Source: Dichotomocladium elegans (taxonomy: Eukaryota > Mucoromycota > Mucoromycetes > Mucorales > Lichtheimiaceae). From it: 64,000 nt of DNA. The DNA is taken from the NCBI GenBank assembly GCA_025716815.1, contig JAIXMN010000007.1, positions 1,009,501-1,073,500 of the forward strand, read 5' to 3'. Position numbers and translations under genes: made by a program. The notes beneath the pieces are model-generated. The model was not told the origin of the DNA. It saw nothing but the letters and a program-made list of their open reading frames with translations, and made no database searches. This document shows, one piece after another, positions 26,627 to 37,027 of this stretch (the stretch's first letter is position 1; each line of letters starts with the position of its first letter).

Positions 26627-29600
26627 CTAGACGTTTTGTATAACGATGATGTCATTAAGAAAAGCTTCATTCATCGGCTCATCCCCGAGGACAAACCCCT
26701 CGTCGTCGTCGTCGTCGTCGTCGTCTATGTTTTGTCTTGACTTGGCTCGGGATATCGTGAGGTTCTTCTCATTGGCTAAGTGAAGCAGGCATATAAAACA
26801 AAACGGAACTGAGATGTCTTTCATTGCCTTGGGCGTATATAGTTTTCGTAGATCATGTATAATATCAGTGAGTCGTTGTTCGCCTTGTACGCTATGCGCT
26901 TGCACTGTCACAGCCGAATCCGGAGATTGCCGCTATATAAAAATACTTAGCTACCCCCTTGGCACAGAAAGAAAGCTCTCTATTTCCATCGTTCTCACCT
27001 TTGATTTGGTCATCACTTTCCACAAATTATCCTTCAGCTTCTTGACGTCCACTCGCTTTGCTGTTTTTGCGTAATTAACATATAGTGGTTTGGTCTTTTT
27101 AAGCCGGTGACTTGTTATTAACGGGTCACCATATTGGGAAGCATCTGGGTCATCCAAACCGTCATAATAACTGTCTTGATAGAAAGAGGTATCATCGTAC
27201 ATCGACAGTTGTGCTGTTGCAGACAAGGTATTAGTCTTCTTTATCATCTCCCCATGAACATCAACGCATACTCTGGTCAACGGCCGACGCATCAATATTC
27301 TCTTGCTCTTCAACAAGCTGGCTTTCTCCAGGCTTCTGATCTGCCCAGAATTGAGTATCAGGCTCGAATTCAAAGTCATCATACGCTGCATCATTTTCTA
27401 TCACGTTATCTGCGTTTAGCCCAAGGTACATCTGCGAACCTGCGAACTTACCATTCGCCGGAAGTGGTGTCGTTATTTCGGGTGTGTCCTCCTTCTGGGT
27501 GGCTTTTTTGCGGCTTCGCATCTAGCGTAAATGTTTAGTGTAATCCGAGAAGACCATATGATACTTACAACTGCCTTCGGTTTGAGGAAGAGCCTCAGAA
27601 GCTGCTTGGACGAGAAATGCATATCATCCGGTAGCAGATGTGTATTGTTTTCCACAGCAGATTCTTTGGTGGCCGACATGGTAACCCTCACTCGCTTGTC
27701 TGTTGCAAATATCTCGTCCTCATCTGCATCTTCTCCATTGATGAAGTCAATTTGGAAGGCAGGTTTTGCTTTTTTCCGTGATTTTTCAGCATCTTCCCCG
27801 TTTTCATTATCAGGAGTTTCGTTTGGTCTTGCTATACATAGAACCGATATGATTAGATTTTGCCGAAAACACTTTCTCCCTATGTGGCATACCGTTTGAA
27901 ACCGGTCGACGCAGTTTCCAGTGTTCAGGACCAGCCCAATTCTTAGCGAACGTATTGTCAAAGTAGCTGAAGAGATCATCACCGTCCCCAGTAATCATGG
28001 CCTTCAAAAAGGCTTGCTCGTCTACAGCAGGTCGGTCGCTTGACGCGCCATTGTCGTCTTCGTTTTCATTAGCTTCATCATCATTCTCCATAAAGTTGTT
28101 TTCAGCTACGTCCGGAGCATCACCACCATCGTTATCATCATAGTCGAAAAAGTCCATGCCAAGGTCGTCGTCGAAGTCTTGATTCACGTTCAAGGTGGGT
28201 TCGTCGTTTGTTTTCTCAGGAAGATTCTGCATATCGTCGTTAGTGTCATCCTGCTCTTCCAGATTGGGTATGGTAACATCTGTTTTCGAAAAGAAGTTGT
28301 ATCCCTGAAGTGAGGGACATATCTGAAGGTCTTTGAGGACTTCAAAAGGGGGGAGTCGGGCTGAAAGACACAGTTTCAGTACTTATTCATCTTTGGAAAA
28401 TCTTCAGTACCTTTCAGCCTTGATATTTCCACAACAGATTCCTTCCTCGTCTCTTCGGTCGGTTTGGCTATTGTTACGTCGGATTGTTCCTCGGCCATGT
28501 CGATATCCATCGGTTCAGCAATAGGCTTTCCTGTCGGTGTTTCTGGCTCAGCGTCGTCCATTAGAACGTCCTGGTCGCCATGTATTTCCTGATCCGCGTT
28601 ATCCTTCAAAGACTGCTCATCAGCCTCTGTATCGACCAAGTGGTCTCTCTCCTCCTCTTGCGTTTCATTATTATTGTCGTTGTCGTCATCGACGTCGTTG
28701 CCGTCGTCGTCGTTGCCCTGCGGGATTTCGGCAATATCTTCCTTGTCAACATTCGTCTCGGCGTTACTCGCATCGGAAGCGTCGAAAATGATTTTACACT
28801 CTCGATCGAGATGTAGATGGTTTAGCAACAGTCCCCGGGCACCTCCCTCGTCAAAATCAGCAGATGTCTTTTTGAAGAGAGGATCGACGGCGAAGTCCAA
28901 ATCAAACTTTTTGACGGCAATTGAGGAGAAGTCTTTCAACAGCGTACTATCTGCCCGGTTACCCTAATATCATCGAAGCACTGTAAGTGAGTGTAATGTA
29001 TATAATATCATTGCATTACTTACGCGTCTCCGAACTCGTCTTTCACCACCATCTCCACGGTTCAGATCATCGTCATCGTCATCGCCGTTACCTACAAAGA
29101 TGCTTGAGCAAAACGAATCCGACGAAAGCCTTTTTTCCTCGCCGTACTTGAGCTATTTGCTAGACCGCTAAGTAGCTTGCCGGTTTCGGAAGCAACAGAA
29201 TCCACACGAGAAGTATAGATCTTGACACAACCATCAAGCGAAATGGATGCCTTCTGAAAATTGATACTATCGCCATCACGGAGAAACGTCATTTCATGGA
29301 AATAGTCAATCAACGCAAAGTTCCAGCTGTTGTTCGCATTGATTTTCTAAGCGATCCTTTGTTTTAGAAATTCCCCTTTTATCCATGTCTTCCATGAAAA
29401 AGGTACGTACGTTGTCCGTCGCCATTTTAATCCACTCCTCAAAATTCGAGTACATTTGCTCTGGTGTAAGCGATGGAGCAGCGGGTGCTGTCGACGACAC
29501 TTCTATGGGACCGGATCGAGCGATGCCACCAGAACTCATGCTTCCTGAGGAATCGACCTGGCGCGAACGTACGTCTTTTGTCAGGCGCTCGCGCTGAGCG

Positions 29601-29698
29601 CGGTTGTCATCTTTATTTATTGCCGTGGATTTGTTCTGTGCGCGTCGTTCATTGGTTGAGGGTGGGCGATTCGCCGCCTGGAAAGGTGATCGTGTCAT
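26627..29698 (-). CDS. Condensin subunit 2 (CAP-H/Barren/Brn1 kleisin)
   Basis: Kleisin that bridges the SMC2/SMC4 heads of condensin for mitotic chromosome compaction. Multi-exon on the minus strand from the ATG at 29698 to the stop at 26627; I did not fix every border. The N-terminal kleisin signature is LTPEQMYSNFEEWIKMATDN joined by a GT-AG intron (donor GTACGT) to KINANNSWNFALIDYFHEM, then GDSINFQKASISLDGCVKIY and SRVDSVASETGKLLSGLA. Downstream are HLHLDREC, a long Asp/Glu/Asn-rich middle, FFDYDDND, HWKLRRPVSN, AFQIDFIN, LPDDMHFSSKQLLRLFLKP, TKPLYVNYAKTAKRVDVKKL and the C-terminal winged helix with VPFCFICLLHLANEKNLT. The Asp run near the C-terminus is encoded by a GTC/GAC triplet repeat. 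A short intron near 29110-29150 is not resolved. Confidence 0.9.
26700..26725. repeat. (CGT)n triplet repeat coding poly-Asp in CAP-H
   Basis: About eight tandem CGT triplets on the plus strand; on the coding (minus) strand this gives consecutive GAC Asp codons near the C-terminus. Confidence 0.85.
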
Positions 29699-31381
29699 GG
29701 AATTGCGTTATGCTGTGGGAACAGTAAGACGCAAGTGCAAAAAATAATTATAAAAAGGGGCGCACGCTTTGCACGCTACCGATTAGAATATGCGGAGTTT
29801 TAGGTTAAGCGCGTCGTGTCCTTTCAGCACTGCAAGATGGCACACCACGTACATAGGTAATAATTATGGGTAGATTCATTAGCCGCTTGAGAGCAACAGT
29901 AGCCCTTTACATATTCATATTTATCCATACTGTAGGCTAAAAGGTGCTGAGTCAATCTCCAGGTACAGCTACCTATTGCAGCGTTGGATTGTCCGCATTC
30001 TCATTCTTTTGCTGTGCTAGTGGCTGCAGGATTCTTACGCCATGTTAAAATGATACTTGTCGCCGAGATTTCCCTCCCAGCAATGCCGTAGCCTTTGCTC
30101 TTGTCTTTGGTAGCATAACCACTGCGGAGGGCTCCTACCTTGGAATACGTCATTCTGCATTCATATTAATATGAATCCAGACTCATCAAGGAAAACGCAG
30201 TCTTTTTTTTTTCTACAGTCAATGTCTATCATGACCCACACACGCACCCCAATCGAAGCCCTCTTGGATCTTCACCCCACTATTCCTGTCTTCAGGCTGA
30301 AACGAGCCCCTTTTCAACAAAAGACTGCATTTGCTTTCATATTCGAGAGACCATTGCCTCTTTAAAATCTTGATCCGTTACTTAAAGATGCAAGGTGGTA
30401 ATGGATGGATTATGGTCGATTGCATTACATTACATAGAAATGCGTGGAATACTAAGAAATACTGACAGTTTTGGTTCATTATATTGCAATACTAGGTTCC
30501 TTTGCAACAGCTGATGGACTCGACGTCTTTTTAAACGTCAGTTTGAAAAATGAGACCTTGCCTTGATCTGTGTGTAAGTTGCGTTCTACGTGGTACAGTA
30601 ACTACAGCAATATATTGAACTTGGGAAATGGTGTATCCGAGAAGGGGACTTTATGAGAACAGCGCAAAGTACAGCAGAAGTCAACCATTGTCTCTCTATA
30701 TCTCCATCACTTGTAAACGTTAGTTCAGGCCAGGTTCCGTGCTCAAGGGAGGGACATGTGGGATGATAAAATATTGTTGCAAGTTTCCTGAAAAGCAGGA
30801 GTCGAATGAATATAAAGTATGAACGATAGGAGAGAGGCACAACAAATGGTCCGTGCGCATGCAATGACTGGATTCTTCAACTTCCCATATAGACTTGGCG
30901 GTCGGAGCGGGAAAGAGCCTAAGGTCCGTGACATCCCACCCCTTCCAGTTGAGTGGAAAATAGTCAATGACAATGAAACGTAAGTGACGATGAGACAATA
31001 TATCAATTGCTCATTCTTCATGTGGTGTGGTACTAGCAAGTGAAACTCAATTTCCGGCTGACGCCACATCCGCTAATTCATCCGGACCGCGCAACCGCAC
31101 CCACTTTTTTGTTAAGGGAAAGAAACTTGTCTTGAGACACTGGTTCCTTGTTCATCCACAATAACTAATGGAGTCATTTGAGCTCGTTATTCTTATAAAC
31201 AAATGCATACAGAAAGAGGAACAGGAGGGAATATTCCAACAAACTTAATAATGACAAAATAGCGCGGATATTTGGCACTAATTTGGTACGCCAAGAACCA
31301 CAAAACTCCCACTTCTTTGTCTTCCTAATTTTCGAACTTTCGATATCTTATTATTACTTCTTTTTCCTGCACCTGTTCCCA
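29699..31381. other. Long intergenic region, no gene seen
   Basis: It separates divergent CAP-H and the Ysc84-type gene. Overlapping short frames at 30586-31069 on the minus strand lack splice logic and domains. Confidence 0.55.
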
Positions 31382-33218
31382 ATGGCATTAAAAATCAACT
31401 CACCCCTTCCCTCAAGCTTATCATGTAAGTAATTAGCATCTCTAATGTCAGAACTAGAAGCGTTATGGCACTCACACAGCTTCTTTGCCGCTCACTCTTC
31501 AGCTGAATGCCAAAAAGCGGCCCGAATCCTCAACAGCTTTATCAGTAAATCCATTCTATTTCAATACAAGAAACCTGTAACGAGAAATACTAAAGCTGTT
31601 GCAATTCGGTACATTTCGATTAGATCCTGGCCACGGACTAGACACGGTCATTCCACCAGGGATTCTTGCCAATGCGAAAGGTCTCGCGATTTATTCAGTT
31701 CTTAAAGCGGGCTTCCTTTTCTCCGGTCGTGCAGGGTCGGGTCTTGTAATTGCTCGGTATGCTTTCAGCATTACAGCACAAAGATATATGATATTTAATC
31801 CTATGCTATTTTTGTAGTCTTCCTGACGGATGTAGGTTTACATATAATATATTATATACGACAGTTTGAATCTCATGCGAGCATGATGACCTATAGCGTG
31901 GTCGGCACCCTCAGCCATTGTGACAGGTGGCATGGGGTTTGGTGGCCAAGTAGGTTAGTCAGGGAATCCAGTGGTTTTTTAGGGATACCAGTTCAAGAAG
32001 ATGACCTTGCCTTTTTGTTTGAATGAACAGGCGCCGAGTTAACAGATTTCGTGATGGTGTTGAATACAACTGCTGCCGTGAAGACCTTCATGCATCACGG
32101 CAGCATTACACTTGGAGGCAACATTTCAGGTATATGTTTTTGCGGAAGCTGGGCATAAGCATATCTGATGTCCGGATGATGCTGATTTTTTCTTTACGTT
32201 ATTAGTGGCTGCCGGGCCTGTTGGCAGAAATGCCGAAGCATCAGGGACAGCTTCCATAAAGGGCGTCGCTGCTGTCTTCTCATATAGCAAAACCCGCGGT
32301 CTATTCGCTGGTGTTTCAGTCGAAGGGTCTGTAATAATTGAGCGTTTCGATGCGAATACGAAAATGTACGGTCGCAAGGTCTCCACCCGTGAATTACTGA
32401 CCGGCGGAGTCCCTCCACCAGCACAAGCCGACCCACTCTACAGAGCGCTTGACAGCAAGTTTCATGGCGGTCGAAATGGTGATTCCTATAATGGCATTCC
32501 CGGTGGCACCTCGGGCCGCTTTGCATTTATGAATACCACTGGTGCCCATAACGGCAACAGTTATAGCAACAGCGATAGTACCTTTAGAAATAATGATAGT
32601 GGCTACAGCAATTATGAACGTACCTACGGCCGTACAGGTACCATGTACAATCCAGAGCCTATATATGGCGAAACCTTCCATGACAACGGAGGATCAGACT
32701 TTAGTCGCCAGGGAATCCATCGGGCTGCAGCAGAAGGAGAAGCAGGTGGGGCTTTCGGCCGAGGCAGCAATCGCGGGTTAAGGTACGATAGCGGACTTGG
32801 ATACGACAGCGGCCGTGATTATGACGACGGGAGTTACAGCCGATCGCATGGAAACGATGCTCATTCAAGCCATGTATCAAACGATCGTATATGGGAGAAC
32901 AGAGACAAGAATGAAATCCGTGTTCGAGCGTTATTCAACTTTCCTGGACAGCAAGATGGGGACTTGGCTTTCAAAAAAGGTGATATAATCCATGTCACGA
33001 AAAGGACCGATTCTCAACAAGAATGGTGAGACATCTTTTATTGACGTCTTTATTATAATGCTTACTTACGGGACCACTTTACTCTCAGGTGGACAGGCCA
33101 ACTCAATTCCAAAACAGGGATTGTAGGTGTTACCAACATATACAATACTCTGGGGTATTCAACGAAACTGACTCTTTCTCTGATATAGTTCCCGGCCAAT
33201 TTCGTGGAGATCATTTAA
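31382..33218 (+). CDS. Ysc84/Lsb3-type actin-patch protein (YAB/SYLF domain plus SH3)
   Basis: Binds and bundles actin and phosphoinositides at endocytic patches. It begins MALKINSPLPSSLS. About nine exons; notable borders are exon 31818-31831 (14 bases), exon 32206-33025 and the last exon 33189-33218. SYLF-domain signatures: CQKAARILNSF, VIPPGILANAKGLAIYSVL, KAGFLFSGRAGSGLVIARL, WSAPSAIVTGGMGFGGQVGA, ELTDFVMVLNTTAAVKTF, GSITLGGNISVAAGPVGRNA, AVFSYSKTRGLFAGVSVEGS. The C-terminal SH3 is complete: ALFNFPGQQDGDLAFKKGD, then WWTGQLNSKTGIFPANFVEII. The linker between them is rich in Gly, Asn, Ser and Tyr instead of Pro, with repeats such as YDSGLGYDSGRDYDDG. The border between exons 2 and 3 (about 31545-31590) is my least certain one. 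Confidence 0.92.
31818..31831 (+). other. 14-base micro-exon of the Ysc84-type gene
   Basis: It lies between an acceptor (TTTGTAG) and a donor (GTAGGT). It completes the Arg codon, encodes LPDG and starts the Ser codon of the conserved ARLPDGSWSAPSA stretch. Without it the conserved sequence is broken. Confidence 0.75.
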
Positions 33219-33660
33219 TATCTGCTAGCGTCTTATCTTTTCCCAGAATATTTCCGCCAGAACATCAATGTCAGAAGTTTTCTGTTGGTCTTGAACCAAC
33301 AGATAATGAGAGTGATGCAGACAAAGTATCTGTCGCTTCTAGCCAATATAATAGTCGGCATGTTCCGTGTAAAAATAAATAAGGCGGTCAATTCTATATA
33401 CCAGAGCAAGCAAGCTTTGTCCGTGTAAACCCGGCATCTTCCGAACATAGACATGCTTGTATATATATATATGTAATGATCGCTTGGATAACATTTCTCA
33501 TGGCATTGTTTGATGCGACCGCACGTACTCAATGTACAACCAAGTTACTTCAAGGTAGTAAATGTTCCACCAAGCGAAACGGCAGCAGTAGTGATAGAGA
33601 TACAATTGTTTATTTTAAAGCGAATATATTTACAAGAGAAAAGGAGAGGGGATGTTTCTT
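33219..33660. other. Convergent 3' region, no gene seen
   Basis: Between the Ysc84-type gene and the AIM34-like gene. It contains a short AT microsatellite near 33462-33473. Confidence 0.6.
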
Positions 33661-34722
33661 TTAGGATGAGCTTATCAGAAGGTCAGTTAAGCGCTTAATA
33701 CCTTCCTCACCGCCAGCCACCCAGATCAAAAGCCCTGTGCCGATCATTGAATTGATAAACCAGTTTCGGGCGCTACCGACTGAGCTATGAGTGCTCGATT
33801 TATCCTCAGTGATCCCATTTTTCACGCTAGCAGATGATACCTGATCATGCAGCAATGGTGATTTCACGGTGGTGGTGGAGGTGGATGCAAACGGAGAATT
33901 CGCAAATGGCAATTCGCTTGAGCCGGCATCGAATGCATTTACGGTGTCAATGCCCAACAATTGCCGCCGCATACCGCGGTTGTTTGCCTTCTGCTCAAAT
34001 GCCTTCACCCAAACCTTGTTCACATCCTCAGGGATATCTTCCTTTTCTGCCTTGCTCTCAAATGCCACCTCGTCCTTCATGTGCATAATAACAGCGGCTG
34101 ATGGATCATGGCGGTGGGCTGATACTGTCGTCGTAGATGCTTTCTTTGGAACCGAGCCGAGTCGAATCTTTTTCGATGCGGGTTGGCGAAGATGGCTATG
34201 GTTCACCTTGAGTTCAAATGCTTGAACCCAGTTGGCTGCGTCTAATTCATCCTTGACGCTGGCGCTGTTGTCAGCGATGGCGCTGGAATCGATTGCCTTC
34301 TTTTCTGATCGTTCCGCGGGCACGCTTGAGACGCTCTCCTGAAACTCTTGCTCGATCGCGTCAAGGGGCGTTGCCTTTGTGCCAGGCTCGTTCTTTTGAT
34401 AGCTATGATGTTTGGCGATCGCTTCCTCAACCCGATGATCAAGGCTGTTTTCCGATGGCCAAGAGGTAGAATTTTTCCGAAACTGCAGAAGCCGCTGAAC
34501 AAGATCTTGTTTCGTTCCTGCTGTGCTCATGTGATGTTCCCGGACGAGATTCTCAAGCTCATTCTTGCGCAGACGCATAAGACCCGACTTGGTCCACTGC
34601 TCTGGTCCCATTGCGTTTTTTAATTGTGAAGCCGTGGCTTTGACAAGGGTACGTTGTTGCTGCTCCATTGCCAACAGACGGCATGGTGCAGCCAGGAATC
34701 GATTTGAAAGGGTCTTGAACAT
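33661..34722 (-). CDS. SAP-domain mitochondrial membrane protein, AIM34-like
   Basis: Single exon, 353 residues. The N-terminus (MFKTLSNRFLAAPCRLLA) resembles a mitochondrial presequence. A SAP helix-turn-helix follows at about residues 45-80 (LMRLRKNELENLVREHHMST, then GTKQDLVQRLLQF). The middle is polar and holds two related motifs, NWVQAFELKVNHSHLRQ (about 164-180) and VWVKAFEQKANNRGMRRQ (about 237-254). Near the C-terminus is a single transmembrane helix (WFINSMIGTGLLIWVAGG). This order (presequence, SAP, C-terminal membrane helix) matches yeast Aim34, linked to mitochondrial inheritance. The exact function is unknown; nucleoid or RNA binding at the inner membrane is an inference. Confidence 0.75.
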   Translation of the reverse strand: MFKTLSNRFLAAPCRLLAMEQQQRTLVKATASQLKNAMGPEQWTKSGLMRLRKNELENLVREHHMSTAGTKQDLVQRLLQFRKNSTSWPSENSLDHRVEEAIAKHHSYQKNEPGTKATPLDAIEQEFQESVSSVPAERSEKKAIDSSAIADNSASVKDELDAANWVQAFELKVNHSHLRQPASKKIRLGSVPKKASTTTVSAHRHDPSAAVIMHMKDEVAFESKAEKEDIPEDVNKVWVKAFEQKANNRGMRRQLLGIDTVNAFDAGSSELPFANSPFASTSTTTVKSPLLHDQVSSASVKNGITEDKSSTHSSVGSARNWFINSMIGTGLLIWVAGGEEGIKRLTDLLISSS

Positions 34723-37027
34723 TGTTCACTTGTGTAAATGGACGAATGAGCGTATATGTATTTTTATGTTTCCGCGCCGCTTTTCCCCTCCTCCACCATG
34801 AGCAGGGCCCAATAAACAAAACAAAAATTTGAGCCGATGCCCCCCATTGTTCGGATTTTGGCAAGTCACCTCGAACAAGATCCTTCGTCCCTGTACCACA
34901 CACCTCCTTCCTCTCTCAAGCGACAGGCTGTCTACGCTTCCTCGCATCTTCCTTCTCCTTGCTTTGCACCCCTCTAAGCAAAAGCGACGGAAAAAAAGAA
35001 CGTAGGGGAAGATAGAGAGATCCGGTGCACTCACCTGCTACATAACAATTAATGTCAAAATGTAAGATGTTCTTTGTGAAAAGAATAATGACAGCTGCAG
35101 TTACTGGGGGATCCTTTTATTCAGTCTGTGATAAATCTTTCGGATCATTGGTTGGTTCCGTTTCATTACTATCTTGGCACTTTTTGCTATGTCCCTTGTC
35201 ATGCGCAAATCCAAAACGTTTCAAATAAGCACCTATTGAATATTCATGCAGGGCACGGCGTGAATTAGCTTAGTAGCATTCACCCAATAAGATCGGAAAG
35301 AGATGTGGTCCCCCCCTTCCCTGTATTCCCAAATGTGGGGTAGTTATGTGGAAGAAACGATGGGTGACACGGAACAAATACTTTGACTGCCCCCGGTTTT
35401 CCATTACTGAGTCTACCGTTATTTGGCGATAATCACGAAGCCTAAGCATTGTCTGACTCGTTTAAAAAAGACAAATCAGGCCACCGCTGACTTGAGAATC
35501 CGCCGGGTTTGATCCCCCCTTCCAGTACAGTACAAGTTTAAACTTAGTCGCATGACCTGATGCATACGTCAAATGTCTACGTTTCCAATGAGGGGATCAT
35601 GTCGTACAGAAGAATGAGTGGTCAACATAACAAACAAAACAAAAAACGATATCTGTGTACGGCAAACGTTGGGTTAAAACTCTCACGTATTCCCAAATGG
35701 GATAGCAATTAGAACATCGGCTATGACAGAGGGGGATTGGTGGCGTGGGCGGGGGAAGGAAACGGGCGGGAAAGAAAGCGGATCTTTTCGTCTTCCATTT
35801 CCAGGTGTCGTGCGACGAGGCATTTTGGCTGTCCACGTTCTGACCGATGACAAGCCCCCCTACCCCAGGGATCGATTAGACTGTAAAAAAAAAAAAATAC
35901 TTGCTTCTCTCGGGAGTCGGAGCACGGCCGTCCCTTTACCCACTCTCATATGCCCCTTTTCGGCCAACCCCGCGCAATCCTTCCCTCCCTCCCTCCCCCC
36001 ACCCGCGGGAGAGCATACATAATCTGCTTGACTAAATCCGCTATAGCGTGTTCCATGTTCGACCTACTGGTGCAATTTCGTGAATAAAGTCGAAATTGGA
36101 TATTCTCTTAGCATGCTACGGTTTCTGTAACTAGTCATCCGGTTTCTTCGTTACAGTCATCTTCTAAAGAGATTTGGGTACCATGGTTGCTCGATGTACG
36201 TGATTGAAATTACCCCGTACGACAATGGGTCCCCGATGTGGGATGTATCTCTTTTGCAAATCAAATCGTGTCGGAACGAAGAATTAGATCATCGGTTTTA
36301 CAATAATAAGTAGTACACAAACAAGGTTTTTTCCCCATCGACACGACCCCATTTCATCCTTAGCATGCAATAGGAATGAACCGTTTCGTCCATAACCACG
36401 ACAGACAGCGTGTGAAAATACAGTATTAACGCTTGAAATGCCGTTCCCCGACCGGCGCTCATCTTTGGACTATCCACTTCGGCAAATTGAAATCAAAAAA
36501 GGGCCTGGGACAAGGCAGTCTTTCGCCTTGCTCTGCTTGGGCTAACATACATTTCATAGCAGAAGAAATAGCCATAGCGGCAATTATAGGACTCCAACTT
36601 GGACGGTTCCCTCCTTTTCAAGAATGAAAAGCGTTTTTCTAAACCGATACCTCACTGTGATGCGCGCTTTTGCAGCATTCAACTGACAAAGTAACTCTCG
36701 CTTGCTGCGTAAACAGAATAATTGTGGTTTCTATTCCCTCGGCACTGCCACCACCCATATGTTTGGTGGTGCAGGCCTGCACCGATTTCCTATTATTCAC
36801 CTTCTTGAGCCTATTGTTCCCTTAATTCGGCCCACTGAAACGAAACAGACCCCACAGCAAACTCCGACATTGATTTTTTTTTGATACTCACTGCCCAGTA
36901 GATCGGGTTGATGTAAATCAATACGAATGGCATCGATCACTTCTGGCAAAGACGCTTTCGACTCCCTTTCAGAGGCACGATCTCTGTTGAATTCCAACCT
37001 GGGAGAGCGCATGCTTACAGTATAAAA
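34723..37027. other. Long intergenic region, no gene seen
   Basis: Divergent promoters of the AIM34-like gene and ORC3 with over 2 kb between. It contains pyrimidine-rich and poly-A runs (for example 35885-35897), and no frame with a domain or convincing splice structure. Confidence 0.55.

Noticed and set aside
29330..29410. Apparent frameshift in the CAP-H N-terminal kleisin motif
   Set aside because: A GT-AG intron (donor GTACGT after MATDN, acceptor TTAG before KINANN) restores the conserved sequence.
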